DNA of 31,831 bases from an uncultured Parabacteroides sp. (GCA_900552465.1 URZO01000048.1:1-31831); one strand, 5' to 3'. Shown: positions 17,020-26,278, counted from the stretch's first letter. Notes: generated by a model from the sequence alone, not told the origin. Numbers and translations are program-made.

Positions 17020-20000
17020 TCAATCAGCAAGAATAACCAGTTCGGCACCCGAAGCGAAATCCTGTCCGCGCTGTTCGCTCAGCGCAGTAAAACGGATATA
17101 ACGAGCTTTTACCGGTTTATCAAACAGCACTTTCTTTTCTTTCAGGTTATTTTCAAAAGTGCCTTTTTGTATCGGTTCACCCCAGTTCTTACCATCCTGG
17201 CTGACGCTAATGGAATAATCCTTGATATTTCCGTTAACACCATCCTGGCGGGGCAGGAATGCAAATCCTTTGATCAGCTTTTCTTCGCCGGCATCCAGAT
17301 CCACCCAATGCGGATACTTGGCAACCGTTACTGAAAACATCGTGTGCCAGATCGTATTCGGATCGCCATCCGTCAGATTTTTGGCATCTCCATAACCGGA
17401 CTCTTCACTGCTCGTATAGATTACTTCTGTCTGGATACTTTCTATTTTGCTGAATGAAGCCGTCGCATTGATTTCAGGATTATCCTTAAACCAAGCTTTT
17501 ACCATGCCGCCATCACGGAATGGAATCGGTTCCGTATATTCTTTTGCTTTCCCTTTTCCATCAATCGTATAGCAGATCACGGCCCCTTTACGCGCAGAAG
17601 AAAGTTCTACCGCTCCGGCACGGTTACGCATGATTGTCAGAGGTACTTCACCGGCAGGTGCGACATTAGCCGTTGCTGTCAGATCTTTTCCGGCAGGACG
17701 GATGATAAAGCCCATATTATGATGGCCGGCAAAAACACGGTCCTGTTCCAACGGCCCGCCCTGTCCGCAACTGTTTCCTCCCAATCCGGTCACAGCTGCA
17801 TCCAGATGCAGATACGTATCTCCGGCTGCCGGCAACTGATACGGATGCGGTGCCAGAATCAGGTCTAAAGCCGAATACTGGAGAGCGGATGCAGACAAAC
17901 GGTCGGTGGCTACAAACACGGCACCTTCTCCGGCAGGATTGGTCAATGCACACCAGCGCACATCTTCATGGTTGCCCATATCCTGCGGCTTCGGGAAGTT
18001 TACAAACTCACCTGCCACTGTATTTTTATGCTGTTCGATAAACTGCCCGCTCTTACGATCGGCATAGTTATCGACCGGTCCACGTCCGTAATAAGTAAAG
18101 TCGGAATACTGTTGCGGCATTTTCATTACATAGCCCAAGCGCGGCAAAACCAGACTCGGACGGTTGGATGTGATACTGGACTGCAACTCGATAGAGCCAT
18201 CCGGATAAACGGTCCAGATCTGATTTGTAATAAATTTGAAGTCATTTTCTCCGAATTTAGAATCTGTCAATTCTTCAATACTGTTCTTTCCGGAACTTGT
18301 CCCGCCTTTAATCTTTGCGCCGTTCGGAGCCTGCGATTCAACGGTGAAAGCCAGAACCACCGTACCGTCCTTTTTCTCCAGGATCGTACTGTTCGTTGCT
18401 TTATGTTTCAGGTTGTGAAGACCTTGTTCAAACCATTGCGAATAGAACCAGTTATCATTATTGGTAAAAGCACGCAAAGCATCGAGCTTCGGCCCATTAC
18501 CGTCGGCTATAATCGTTTTACCGCCATACACCAAACTGTAAATTGTACCCGTTCCCATATCGAACTTAGCGACAAAGCCATCGCCTGCTATCGTTTTAAT
18601 CGAAGCGTCCGAATCATTCAAACTTACTTTTCCGGCAGAAGCTGTCACTTCGGCTATAGAAGGACGTGCTGTCGCCTCCTGCAACAACATCTGTTCTTCT
18701 GCCTGCACAAAGCCTTTTTCAGCCCAAGGCATATTCTCTTTCAGCAGGAACTGTACCTTTACAAAATACTCCGAACTGTTTTTAAGTTTATCGAAAGACA
18801 CAGGAATTGATATTTTCGCTCTGGTACGGGCGGCAATTGTTCCGGCATTAACCAAACCGGCTTGAACTTCCTTACCGTTTTCATAAAGCGACCATTTTAC
18901 GTCATAATCCGAAAGGTCTTTAAAATAGTATTTATTGAAGACTTCAAAAGAGCCTTTCTGTACATCGACAGCTTTCACCTCTATATTCTGGTACACTTTC
19001 TTCACTTCGTAATACTGCGGTTTCGGCTCCAGATCACCAAACACGATGCCGTTCATCACAAACTGCCCGTCATTCGGCGTGTCACCGAAATCACCACCAT
19101 AAGCCAGATAACGTTTGCCGGTCTTCTTATCGTAGTTATACATAGACTGGTCCACCCAATCCCAGATAGCACCGCCACAGAAGAAGTTCGTCGACTCGAT
19201 CGCTTCCCAGTAATCCACCAGGTTACCGCAAGCATTTCCCATCGAATGGGCATACTCGGAAATATGGAACGGATATTTGATATCATAATCGCCTTTTACC
19301 GCGCCACGCGTCCACCCGATAGACGGATATTGGTTCGAACCCATATCCACAATGTCATTATTACGTTCATATTGAACAGGACGTGATTTATCTACCTGCT
19401 TCAAAGCATTATAAGCGGCAACGAAGTTATCGCCCGGGCCTGCCTCGTTTCCTAACGACCAGATCACGATAGCCGGATTGTTGATATTGGCATGGACCAT
19501 TTCCAATACGCGCGCCACATGAGCCTTCTTCCATTCAACCGGATGAGACAGGGAAGCAGCACCATAATAATATTCGTGTGACTCGATATTCGCCTCATCT
19601 TCCAGGTAAATACCATATTTATTACACAGGAAATACCAGTACGGATCATCCGGATAGTGTGAGTTACGCACATGGTTGATATTGGCACGCTTCATCAGCA
19701 TCACCTCTTTTTCCATCATCTCACGGGTAATGGCATGTCCGACAGCCGGATTCGATTCGTGACGGTTGACGCCTTTCAACTTAACAGTCTTACCATTTAT
19801 ATAATAGTAACGGCCTGCCAAGCCGAATTCATCTTTTTCTGCCGGCGTATCTTTTATCTCTACTTTACGGAATCCGACAATTGTAGAAACCGTTTCCACC
19901 GTCTTTCCTTTGGCATTCTTCAATTCTGCCACCAACGTATAACGATACGGAAATTCAGCCGACCATTTATTGGGAGCCTTCACGTTTAACACAGCCTGTG

Positions 20001-21051
20001 CTGATTGTGTCTGGCCTGGGTTTACGGCATCGAGCATAGCCGTAGCGATCACATTGTCGACTTTTGTATTCTCATCCGAATATAGTTTGTTTGCATACAA
20101 CGTATATTCCAGCTTATATCCTTTTGCCGCCTTCTTATCCAGGTTACGCACGTCGGCTGAGATTGCCAGCGAACCATCCGTATAAGCAGCATCCAAATCA
20201 GGTGTTACAACCAGGTCGCGCACATGCACTTTCGGAACCGAATAAAGAGCCACCGTCCGGAAAATCCCCGGCAGACGGAACATATCCTGCGCTTCCAGGA
20301 AAGAGCCGTCGGAACTGCGATAGACTTCTGCCGCCACCACATTTGCCCCTTTACGAAGATAAGGAGTTATATTAAAATTAGCCGCGTTGCGGGAATTCTT
20401 GGAAAAACCGACGTACTGACCGTTAATCCACAGATAAAAGAAAGAATCGACGCCATCGAAGCTGATAAAGACTTCACGGCCATCCCAATCCTGTGGGATA
20501 TCGAAGTTACGACGGTAAGAGCCGACTTCATTCCGGTGTTTATAAGTCGTCCAGTTCGTCGGAGGAGTCCGCATCACACCGCCGCGCCAGTCGTCCACCG
20601 CCACTTTATGCTGGAAGATAACGGGCTGGTTCACATAGATAGGCACACCATATTTCTGGCTTCCGTCTTTCTGAATACCATAGATATTCCAGCTGGAAGG
20701 AATCGGAATGTTATCCCATCCGGAGGCATCGAACTCTGTTTTATAAAAATCTTTCGGACGGGAATCGGGATCGGGCGCCCAATTGAATTTCCAGTCACCA
20801 TTCAGCGACTGCCAGAATTTACTGTTTTCAGGCAACACCTTACGGGCATTCTCCACATCCTGGAAAGGGAAAATATAAGCATGCGGCTGTTCTTTGTTCA
20901 GAGCCAGATTCTCAGGCGACTCCCATTCTTTACCGGTCGGCGCTTCCACCGGACCATAACTAAATCCCCCAAGCGGCTGTTGATCCGCCATGCCATGAAA
21001 AGAGGCACAGCAAAGCGCTAAGGTTAACGAGATTTTTTTCAAGTTGTCCAT
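17020..21051 (-). CDS. GH2 beta-galactosidase with C-terminal F5/8-type domain
   Basis: An exported glycoside hydrolase (1343 aa) of the LacZ type, expected to remove terminal beta-galactose from diet or host glycans. A signal peptide (MDNLKKISLTLALCCASFHGMA) directs export. The GH2 sugar-binding domain (about 60-270), Ig-like domain (275-395) and TIM barrel (400-690) follow in order. The catalytic acid/base is Glu536 (SLGNEAGPG) and the nucleophile is Glu599 (HISEYAHSMGN). A Bgal_small_N-like domain spans about 830-1100. The C-terminus adds a chitobiase-like segment (about 1115-1190) and a discoidin/CBM32-like domain (about 1205-1343), which makes it some 300 residues longer than E. coli LacZ (about 1020). 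It has its own promoter and terminator and no SusC/SusD pair nearby, so it is a stand-alone gene and not part of a visible polysaccharide locus. Confidence 0.95.
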   Translation of the reverse strand: MDNLKKISLTLALCCASFHGMADQQPLGGFSYGPVEAPTGKEWESPENLALNKEQPHAYIFPFQDVENARKVLPENSKFWQSLNGDWKFNWAPDPDSRPKDFYKTEFDASGWDNIPIPSSWNIYGIQKDGSQKYGVPIYVNQPVIFQHKVAVDDWRGGVMRTPPTNWTTYKHRNEVGSYRRNFDIPQDWDGREVFISFDGVDSFFYLWINGQYVGFSKNSRNAANFNITPYLRKGANVVAAEVYRSSDGSFLEAQDMFRLPGIFRTVALYSVPKVHVRDLVVTPDLDAAYTDGSLAISADVRNLDKKAAKGYKLEYTLYANKLYSDENTKVDNVIATAMLDAVNPGQTQSAQAVLNVKAPNKWSAEFPYRYTLVAELKNAKGKTVETVSTIVGFRKVEIKDTPAEKDEFGLAGRYYYINGKTVKLKGVNRHESNPAVGHAITREMMEKEVMLMKRANINHVRNSHYPDDPYWYFLCNKYGIYLEDEANIESHEYYYGAASLSHPVEWKKAHVARVLEMVHANINNPAIVIWSLGNEAGPGDNFVAAYNALKQVDKSRPVQYERNNDIVDMGSNQYPSIGWTRGAVKGDYDIKYPFHISEYAHSMGNACGNLVDYWEAIESTNFFCGGAIWDWVDQSMYNYDKKTGKRYLAYGGDFGDTPNDGQFVMNGIVFGDLEPKPQYYEVKKVYQNIEVKAVDVQKGSFEVFNKYYFKDLSDYDVKWSLYENGKEVQAGLVNAGTIAARTRAKISIPVSFDKLKNSSEYFVKVQFLLKENMPWAEKGFVQAEEQMLLQEATARPSIAEVTASAGKVSLNDSDASIKTIAGDGFVAKFDMGTGTIYSLVYGGKTIIADGNGPKLDALRAFTNNDNWFYSQWFEQGLHNLKHKATNSTILEKKDGTVVLAFTVESQAPNGAKIKGGTSSGKNSIEELTDSKFGENDFKFITNQIWTVYPDGSIELQSSITSNRPSLVLPRLGYVMKMPQQYSDFTYYGRGPVDNYADRKSGQFIEQHKNTVAGEFVNFPKPQDMGNHEDVRWCALTNPAGEGAVFVATDRLSASALQYSALDLILAPHPYQLPAAGDTYLHLDAAVTGLGGNSCGQGGPLEQDRVFAGHHNMGFIIRPAGKDLTATANVAPAGEVPLTIMRNRAGAVELSSARKGAVICYTIDGKGKAKEYTEPIPFRDGGMVKAWFKDNPEINATASFSKIESIQTEVIYTSSEESGYGDAKNLTDGDPNTIWHTMFSVTVAKYPHWVDLDAGEEKLIKGFAFLPRQDGVNGNIKDYSISVSQDGKNWGEPIQKGTFENNLKEKKVLFDKPVKARYIRFTALSEQRGQDFASGAELVILAD

Positions 21052-21108
21052 GTTAGATATTAATAGATTTTATTTGTGTATTCACTTTTAGACGTGCCAA
21101 AATGTTCA

Positions 21109-21116
21109 CAAATATA
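21109..21116 (-). promoter_or_regulatory. Predicted -7 element of the beta-galactosidase promoter
   Basis: Minus-strand TATATTTG is an exact TAnnTTTG match, giving a leader of about 50 nt before the ATG at 21051. No good -33 TTTG is seen at the right distance. The 93-bp gap to the preceding gene holds no visible terminator. Confidence 0.5.
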
Positions 21117-21144
21117 CGCAATTAAGAGAGAATATGAACACCTT

Positions 21145-21537
21145 TTATTGTAATAATATATTCCAAAACCTTTCCGGCAGATGAATATTCTCAACCGGGA
21201 CAGCATCTCTGAATAAAGGCGCTATCTCTTCCGGGCGGAAACCGGCGATACCGCAACCGATTTCCGTTACCAGGAAAGTCAGTTCAGGATGTTCCTTGGC
21301 AAAACGGATGAACTCATCTACATAAGGGCGGATTTCTTCTACTCCGCCATGCATCGTGGGAATGCCATACGTTTGTCCCTGTAATCCGGCGCCTTGCCCC
21401 CAGATTGCTCCCCATTTACGGAAAGCTAAAAGTGCTGCGCCTCCACCGTGAGCGCCTTCCAGGTTACTGCCAAACACAAATATTTCTCCTGGATTCAGCT
21501 CCTGGATCCGATTGTTTGTAATTCGTTTCTGATTCAT
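21145..21537 (-). CDS. Small macro-like protein of the phage-associated A1S_2505 type
   Basis: A 130-residue cytoplasmic protein. The N-terminal motif EIFVFGSNLEGAHGGGAALLA, followed by WGQGAGLQGQTYGIPT and TFLVTEIGCGIAGFRPEEIAPLF, resembles a compact family often annotated as A1S_2505-type phage non-structural protein. The Gly-rich loops and the GCGIAGF strand recall macrodomains that bind ADP-ribose, but I cannot confirm binding. It lies 12 bp after the beta-barrel gene. Relatives occur in phages and in many Bacteroidota chromosomes, so it may have come by transfer. No other phage gene is visible here. Confidence 0.75.
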   Translation of the reverse strand: MNQKRITNNRIQELNPGEIFVFGSNLEGAHGGGAALLAFRKWGAIWGQGAGLQGQTYGIPTMHGGVEEIRPYVDEFIRFAKEHPELTFLVTEIGCGIAGFRPEEIAPLFRDAVPVENIHLPERFWNILLQ

Positions 21538-21549
21538 ACTTTCAATGAT

Positions 21550-22263
21550 TTAAAATTTATATCCAACCGTGACAAAAGCTGATATATTTTTAGCTGTGAA
21601 GCTGCCCAGTCCCGCAAGTTCGGCTATTTCTTTAACCCCATCATTCACATTAACAAAACCCAACTGACCTTCCGCTCCCAATATGATGTGCCGATTCTCA
21701 TAAGCGACATTTAAAGCAATCCCGCCGTCAAAGCGTTTATTCCCCATTTTTCCATCGGCAAGACTTCCAAATGTATTCAGCTTATATTTTTCCACTACAG
21801 TCTCAAAACCGACCAACGACGGAACCATTAATTCTATAGCAGCAGACGTTTTACCGCCCACACCACAAGCCACATAAGGACCTGCCGAGATAACCAGATT
21901 TGAGTTTTCCGTAAGATTCAACCGGGCCGCCATCATAACGGGGAGTTCCAGATAAAGCTGGTTCATCGTCATTTTTCCCACACCTTCCTCTTCATCTTTA
22001 CTGCCTTTTGAAACGAAATTCAAAGACGGCTGTAAAGCCCAGACATCATTAAACGCATATTCCATAACGGCTCCAACCTTATAGGCGAACTTTACCTTCC
22101 CGTCCGCATTCTTTCCCCAGAAACTGGCCACTCCGACTCCGCCCTTTGCCTGAAAAGAAACTGGTGATTGGGCTTCCGCTTTCATATTGGAAGCGATTGT
22201 AGCGATACATATACTTAAAATGAGATACTTCACTCTCTGTAAAAAACGCTTGTTTGTCTTCAT
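21550..22263 (-). CDS. PorT-family outer-membrane beta-barrel protein
   Basis: A 237-residue outer-membrane protein with a signal peptide. I chose ATG 22263 (MKTNKRFLQRVKYLILSICIATIASNMKAEAQ) over the upstream in-frame codon because it puts the signal peptide at the N-terminus and follows the -7 element. The mature protein has the alternating pattern of an eight-stranded barrel (VSFQAKGGVGVASFWG, YKVGAVMEYAFNDVWALQPSLNFVSKG) and ends in Phe after a final strand (NISAFVTVGYKF). This fits the OMP_b-brl_2/PorT-like family common in Bacteroidota. The ligand and function are unknown. Confidence 0.85.
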   Translation of the reverse strand: MKTNKRFLQRVKYLILSICIATIASNMKAEAQSPVSFQAKGGVGVASFWGKNADGKVKFAYKVGAVMEYAFNDVWALQPSLNFVSKGSKDEEEGVGKMTMNQLYLELPVMMAARLNLTENSNLVISAGPYVACGVGGKTSAAIELMVPSLVGFETVVEKYKLNTFGSLADGKMGNKRFDGGIALNVAYENRHIILGAEGQLGFVNVNDGVKEIAELAGLGSFTAKNISAFVTVGYKF

Positions 22264-22281
22264 CTTGTAATATTTAGTTGA

Positions 22282-22289
22282 CAAATATA
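22282..22289 (-). promoter_or_regulatory. Predicted -7 element of the beta-barrel gene promoter
   Basis: Minus-strand TATATTTG is an exact -7 match 18 bp upstream of the chosen ATG. The upstream DNA is very AT-rich and shows no clear -33 element at 17-23 bp. The divergent 244-bp region 22264-22507 contains this promoter and the GntR promoter and no other gene. Confidence 0.5.
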
Positions 22290-22430
22290 TCCTTAATTAT
22301 CATATATATAAAAACTCAAACGCCGAAGATATATTGTTTTGAATATAACCTAATGCCCACTGTAGGAAATATTCGAAAACAAGGACAAATACCCGAGTAC
22401 AGAAATTATCCGAAAAAATCTCACAAAAGA

Positions 22431-22461
22431 TTTGGAAGATTAAAATCTTTCCATACCTTTG
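22431..22461 (+). promoter_or_regulatory. GntR-slipin-permease promoter with a dyad in its spacer
   Basis: TTTG (22431-22434), 19 bp, then TACCTTTG (22454-22461): both elements match the Bacteroidota consensus exactly at ideal spacing. This is the best promoter in the window. The spacer is almost filled by the imperfect inverted repeat GGAAGAT-TAAA-ATCTTTCC (22434-22452). A repressor bound there would block polymerase, so it may be the operator for the GntR-type protein encoded next. Transcription would start near 22468. Confidence 0.75.
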
Positions 22462-22507
22462 TCATATAATAATAGTACAATGTTTGTATAATATAATATA
22501 TGAGTAT

Positions 22508-22888
22508 ATGATTAAGTTTGTATTAGATTATTCCAGCGGAGTGCCGGTCTACCGTCAGATTATCGACCAGATTATATTCGGTATAGCATCCGGGCAACTT
22601 AAATTGGGCGAACAGCTTCCTACGGTCAGAGCGCTTGCCGTAGAGTTAAAAGTAAACCTCAACACGGTATCCAAAGCGTATAAAGAACTGGAGATTAAAG
22701 ACATTCTGGAGACTCAGCAAGGAACCGGAACTTTTATCAACAAGACGGAAAATGTGATGCCGGAAAAGGAAAGGAATGATAAACTGAAAGAGATTTGCAT
22801 ACAGTTTTCTTCCGTTGCACACAGTTACGGCTTCAGCCTTAATGAAGTCATACGAGAACTAAAGAATATAGAAACTTCTAAAAAATAA
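22508..22888 (+). CDS. GntR-family (YtrA-type) transcriptional regulator
   Basis: A 126-residue regulator. The start is ATG 22508; an upstream ATG at 22500 runs into a stop, and an in-frame TTG at 22484 is less likely. The N-terminal 75 residues form a GntR winged helix (PVYRQIIDQIIFGIASGQLKLGEQLPTVRALAVELKVNLNTVSKAYKELE, then GTGTFI). Only about 45 residues follow, too few for a full ligand-binding domain, which defines the YtrA subfamily. Such proteins usually repress an adjacent ABC transporter operon and themselves. Here the downstream genes are a slipin (5-bp gap) and an FtsX-like permease. The dyad in the promoter spacer fits autoregulation. Confidence 0.92.
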   Translation: MIKFVLDYSSGVPVYRQIIDQIIFGIASGQLKLGEQLPTVRALAVELKVNLNTVSKAYKELEIKDILETQQGTGTFINKTENVMPEKERNDKLKEICIQFSSVAHSYGFSLNEVIRELKNIETSKK

Positions 22889-22893
22889 AGATT

Positions 22894-23781
22894 ATGACAA
22901 CAAGTGTAATTAACAAGGGTCGGTTTAATCCTATTTCCCTTTCCGTGTTGCTGATATTACTTTGCGTATCGGTCGTGTTATATGTTTTGCACATCATAAA
23001 CATTCCGATGCTGGTGCTCCTGGTTATCTTTTCCGGATTACTGGCTTCCGCCATCTGCATTGCCGACCAATGGGAACGCGCTGTGGTGTTGCGTATGGGA
23101 AAATACAAAGGGTTAAAAGGCCCCGGTCCTTTCATGATCATCCCGATCATCGACACTGTCTCCGCTTATATCGACCAGCGGGTGCGGGTAAGTTCTTTCA
23201 AGGCGGAGCAGACGCTTACCAAAGATACGGTGCCGGTCAATGTGGATGCGGTCGTGTACTGGACGGTTTGGGATGCGGAAAAAGCAGCCCTGGAAGTGCA
23301 GGAATACCAGAAAGCCATCGAACACATCGCCCAAACCGGTTTAAGGGACACGATCGGCAAACATGAGCTGTCGACTCTCTTGCAGGAACGCGATAAAATA
23401 GCCGAAGACCTGCAACAGGTTTTAGACCATAACACAAGTCCCTGGGGCATCACCTGTCAAACCGTCGGCATCAACGACATCGCCATCCCGCAGGCTCTGG
23501 CCGACGCCATGAGTAAAGAAGCGCAGGCCGAGCGTGAAAGAAGGGCGCGTGTCATCTTGGGAACGGCCGAAACGGAGATTGCCGAAAAGTTCGAGCAGGC
23601 AAGCCGGAAGTACACCAATAATCCCGTCGCCTTGCATCTGAGAGGCATGAATATGCTGTTTGAGGGCCTGAAAGAAAAAGGCTCTATGGTCATCGTTCCC
23701 AGTTCGGCACTCGATTCTATGAATCTGGGCGCTATGGGAGGCTTGGTTTCGTTAGCGAAGAGCGGCGAAACACCGGTCTGA
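22894..23781 (+). CDS. Slipin-type SPFH (stomatin/prohibitin) membrane protein
   Basis: A 295-residue membrane scaffold protein. Two hydrophobic segments (about 15-33 and 36-57) form a hairpin anchor. The SPFH domain follows at about 58-235, with WERAVVLRMGKYKGLKGPGPFMIIPIIDTV, then VPVNVDAVVYWTVWDAEKAALEVQEY and TLLQERDKIAEDLQQVLD. A helical, charged segment (QALADAMSKEAQAERERRARVILGTAETEIAEKF) and a short hydrophobic tail end it. Slipins oligomerise in membrane microdomains and often pair with NfeD proteases; none is seen here. It is between the regulator and the permease, which suggests a response to membrane stress (inference). Confidence 0.92.
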   Translation: MTTSVINKGRFNPISLSVLLILLCVSVVLYVLHIINIPMLVLLVIFSGLLASAICIADQWERAVVLRMGKYKGLKGPGPFMIIPIIDTVSAYIDQRVRVSSFKAEQTLTKDTVPVNVDAVVYWTVWDAEKAALEVQEYQKAIEHIAQTGLRDTIGKHELSTLLQERDKIAEDLQQVLDHNTSPWGITCQTVGINDIAIPQALADAMSKEAQAERERRARVILGTAETEIAEKFEQASRKYTNNPVALHLRGMNMLFEGLKEKGSMVIVPSSALDSMNLGAMGGLVSLAKSGETPV

Positions 23782-23830
23782 GAACAACCGGATAACAACA
23801 ACGATTAATTCACTTTAAATCACATCGGAT

Positions 23831-26203
23831 ATGAAAACAATCGCGCGAAACTTCCTGAGTGTGCTACGCCGTTTCAAAATGGCTACCATATTGAATGTGC
23901 TGGGATTGAGCATTGCCTTTGTGGCCTTTATGCTTATCATGATACAAGTGAATTATGACCTGGGGTTCGATTCCTGCCAGAAGAATGCCGGGTCGATATT
24001 CCGTTTGGATATCGAACAGGGCGGAAGCGCAAAAGCAATCGTCTGCCGCCCTTTCGCACGGGCGTTTACCGAATCGTCTCCACATATAAAGGAAGGATGT
24101 GTCATGGCAGCATGGTCGAACAACCTCCTGCTCTATGTGGAGCAAAACGGAAAACAGGTGAACTACGATGAAGATGTCTGGAGCGTTTCACCCGAAATCA
24201 TGCAGGTCTTTCATTTCTACATGCTGGAAGGCGACGCACAGTCGCTGGACGAGCCCAACAGCGTTATCATCCCTGAAAGTACAGCCCGGAGACTCTTCGG
24301 CAACGAATCGGCGATAAACAAACAACTGCACGTTTACATTCCGCAAATGGCTCCGATGACCATCAAAGGCGTTTATAAGGATTTCCCCCGCAACTCTTCC
24401 CTGAAGAACTCGATGTACGTATCCATGAATCCGAAAGAAAGCTACGACGATTGGGAAAACTGGAGCTATCTGTTTTTCCTCCGCCTCGACGATCCGGCCA
24501 ATAAAGAAAGTGTCCTGGACAATTTCAGGAAGAACTTCAATGCGAAAGAAATCCTCGAAAGCGGCTTGTTCGGAGAAGACAAGGACGCGATCGTCTACCA
24601 CCTGACTTCTTTGCCGGCTCTCCATTTCCTGACTAATGTAGATTTCGACACGATGCCGAAGGCGAGCCGCCAGACGATATTCGTTCTATTCTCCATCGCC
24701 TTTATCATCCTTATCATTGCCGGGATTAATTTCACGAACTTCAGCACGGCACTGACCCCGATGCGTGTCAAGAGCATCAATACGCAAAAAGTATTGGGCA
24801 GTTCCGACCAGATGCTGCGGTACGGCCTGTTGCTGGAAGCGGTTTGTATCAGTGCGCTTGCCTACCTGATTTCACTCGGGCTCCTATTTGTGGCACAAAA
24901 AACGCGGATCGCTTCGCTCACCGACGCCGATATGTCGTTCGGGGCGCAAGGGTTGGTCATCGGTTGTACAGCTGTAATAGCCATACTTGCCGGTTTGCTG
25001 GCGGGACTTTACCCGGCCGGTTACATCACATCTTTCCCGCCGGCATTGGTTTTGAAAGGCAGTTTCGGGCTTTCTCCTTCCGGACGCCGGATGCGGAGCG
25101 TGCTGATCGGCATCCAGTTCGCGGCCTCATTCACACTGATCATCGGCGCTTCATTCATGCACCTGCAAAACTACTATATGCAGCATGCGCCGTTGGGTTA
25201 TGACAAAGACGAAATGATTGTCGCCCACCTGAACGGAAAGATCAACAGAAACCGGGAGGCTTTCACGAACCGGTTGAAAGCATTCGCCGGTGTAAAAGAC
25301 GTCACCTATTCCCAATTCCTGCTATCCAGCCAGGACCAATACATGGGCTGCGGGCGCGATTACAACGGTAAACCGATTACTTTCCAATGCATTCCCGTAT
25401 CATCATCCTTCCTAAAAGTCATGGGAATAGAAGTGACAGAAGGCCGGGATTTCCGCCCGGAAGACGATCAGAAGGAGACAGGTTGCTATCTGTTTAACGA
25501 AAAGGCGCGGGCCGAATATGGCCTGAAGTTGAATGAAAAGATAGAAGGGGCGGAAATTATCGGCTTCGTCCCCGACATCAAGTTCGCCTCTTTCCGTCAG
25601 AAAGTTTCTCCAATGGCTTTTTACGTATGGGGCAAATACCAGTGGGGACAGGAAGGCAATTTCTACGACGTCGCCTACGTGAAGTTCAAGGCGGGCAGTG
25701 ACCTGCGCGCGGGGATGAAACATATACGCGAATCGTTAGCCGGGTTCGACAACGAATCTCCTTTCGATGTCCGCTTCTACGACGAAGTGCTGCAACAGAC
25801 ATACGAGCAGGAGCGAGACATCAGTTCACTGATCACGCTGTTCAGCCTTGCCGCTATCTTCATCTCGATTGTAGGCGTATTCGGACTGGTGATGTTCGAG
25901 AGCGAATACAGAAGGAAAGAGATTGCCGTGCGCAAGGTGCTGGGCGCCACGACAGAAGGGATTCTGTATATGTTCAACAAAGGTTATTTCCGGATTCTGC
26001 TGGTCTGCTTTATCCTGGGCGCTCCGGTTGCCTGGTATGGCATTTACCGGTGGCTGGAGAATTTCGCCTACCGCACGCCGATGTATTGGTGGGTATTGCC
26101 TGCGGCCTTCCTGCTCGTAGGCGTGGTTACGCTTATCACGGTGACATTCCAGAATTGGTATGTCGCAAACGAGAATCCCGTCAGGAATCTGAAATCCGAA
26201 TAG
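23831..26203 (+). CDS. FtsX/MacB-like ABC transporter permease
   Basis: A 790-residue permease with two FtsX-type halves. The first transmembrane helix is at about 16-37 (MATILNVLGLSIAFVAFMLIMIQV), then a large MacB periplasmic core domain (about 40-280) and three helices (285-405). The second half has a helix near 425-445, a second periplasmic domain, and a C-terminal FtsX domain (about 655-790) with the coupling segment EYRRKEIAVRKVLGAT. It ends NPVRNLKSE, usual for this family. Such proteins work with a LolD/MacB-type ATPase as mechanotransmitters or exporters. No ATPase gene is adjacent, so the partner must be encoded elsewhere or be shared. The gap to the slipin gene is 49 bp, with no promoter seen. 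A terminator follows. Confidence 0.92.
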   Translation: MKTIARNFLSVLRRFKMATILNVLGLSIAFVAFMLIMIQVNYDLGFDSCQKNAGSIFRLDIEQGGSAKAIVCRPFARAFTESSPHIKEGCVMAAWSNNLLLYVEQNGKQVNYDEDVWSVSPEIMQVFHFYMLEGDAQSLDEPNSVIIPESTARRLFGNESAINKQLHVYIPQMAPMTIKGVYKDFPRNSSLKNSMYVSMNPKESYDDWENWSYLFFLRLDDPANKESVLDNFRKNFNAKEILESGLFGEDKDAIVYHLTSLPALHFLTNVDFDTMPKASRQTIFVLFSIAFIILIIAGINFTNFSTALTPMRVKSINTQKVLGSSDQMLRYGLLLEAVCISALAYLISLGLLFVAQKTRIASLTDADMSFGAQGLVIGCTAVIAILAGLLAGLYPAGYITSFPPALVLKGSFGLSPSGRRMRSVLIGIQFAASFTLIIGASFMHLQNYYMQHAPLGYDKDEMIVAHLNGKINRNREAFTNRLKAFAGVKDVTYSQFLLSSQDQYMGCGRDYNGKPITFQCIPVSSSFLKVMGIEVTEGRDFRPEDDQKETGCYLFNEKARAEYGLKLNEKIEGAEIIGFVPDIKFASFRQKVSPMAFYVWGKYQWGQEGNFYDVAYVKFKAGSDLRAGMKHIRESLAGFDNESPFDVRFYDEVLQQTYEQERDISSLITLFSLAAIFISIVGVFGLVMFESEYRRKEIAVRKVLGATTEGILYMFNKGYFRILLVCFILGAPVAWYGIYRWLENFAYRTPMYWWVLPAAFLLVGVVTLITVTFQNWYVANENPVRNLKSE

Positions 26204-26229
26204 CACAACCAGATCTATTCATGGTAAAG

Positions 26230-26265
26230 GCCGGAGAAAATAATCCGCATCTCCGGCACTTTTTC
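26230..26265 (+). terminator. Rho-independent terminator after the permease gene
   Basis: GCCGGAG (26230-26236) pairs with CTCCGGC (26251-26257) around a 14-base loop and is followed by ACTTTTT. It lies 26 bp after the permease stop codon. Confidence 0.8.
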
Positions 26266-26278
26266 CCCTGTTCTGTCG

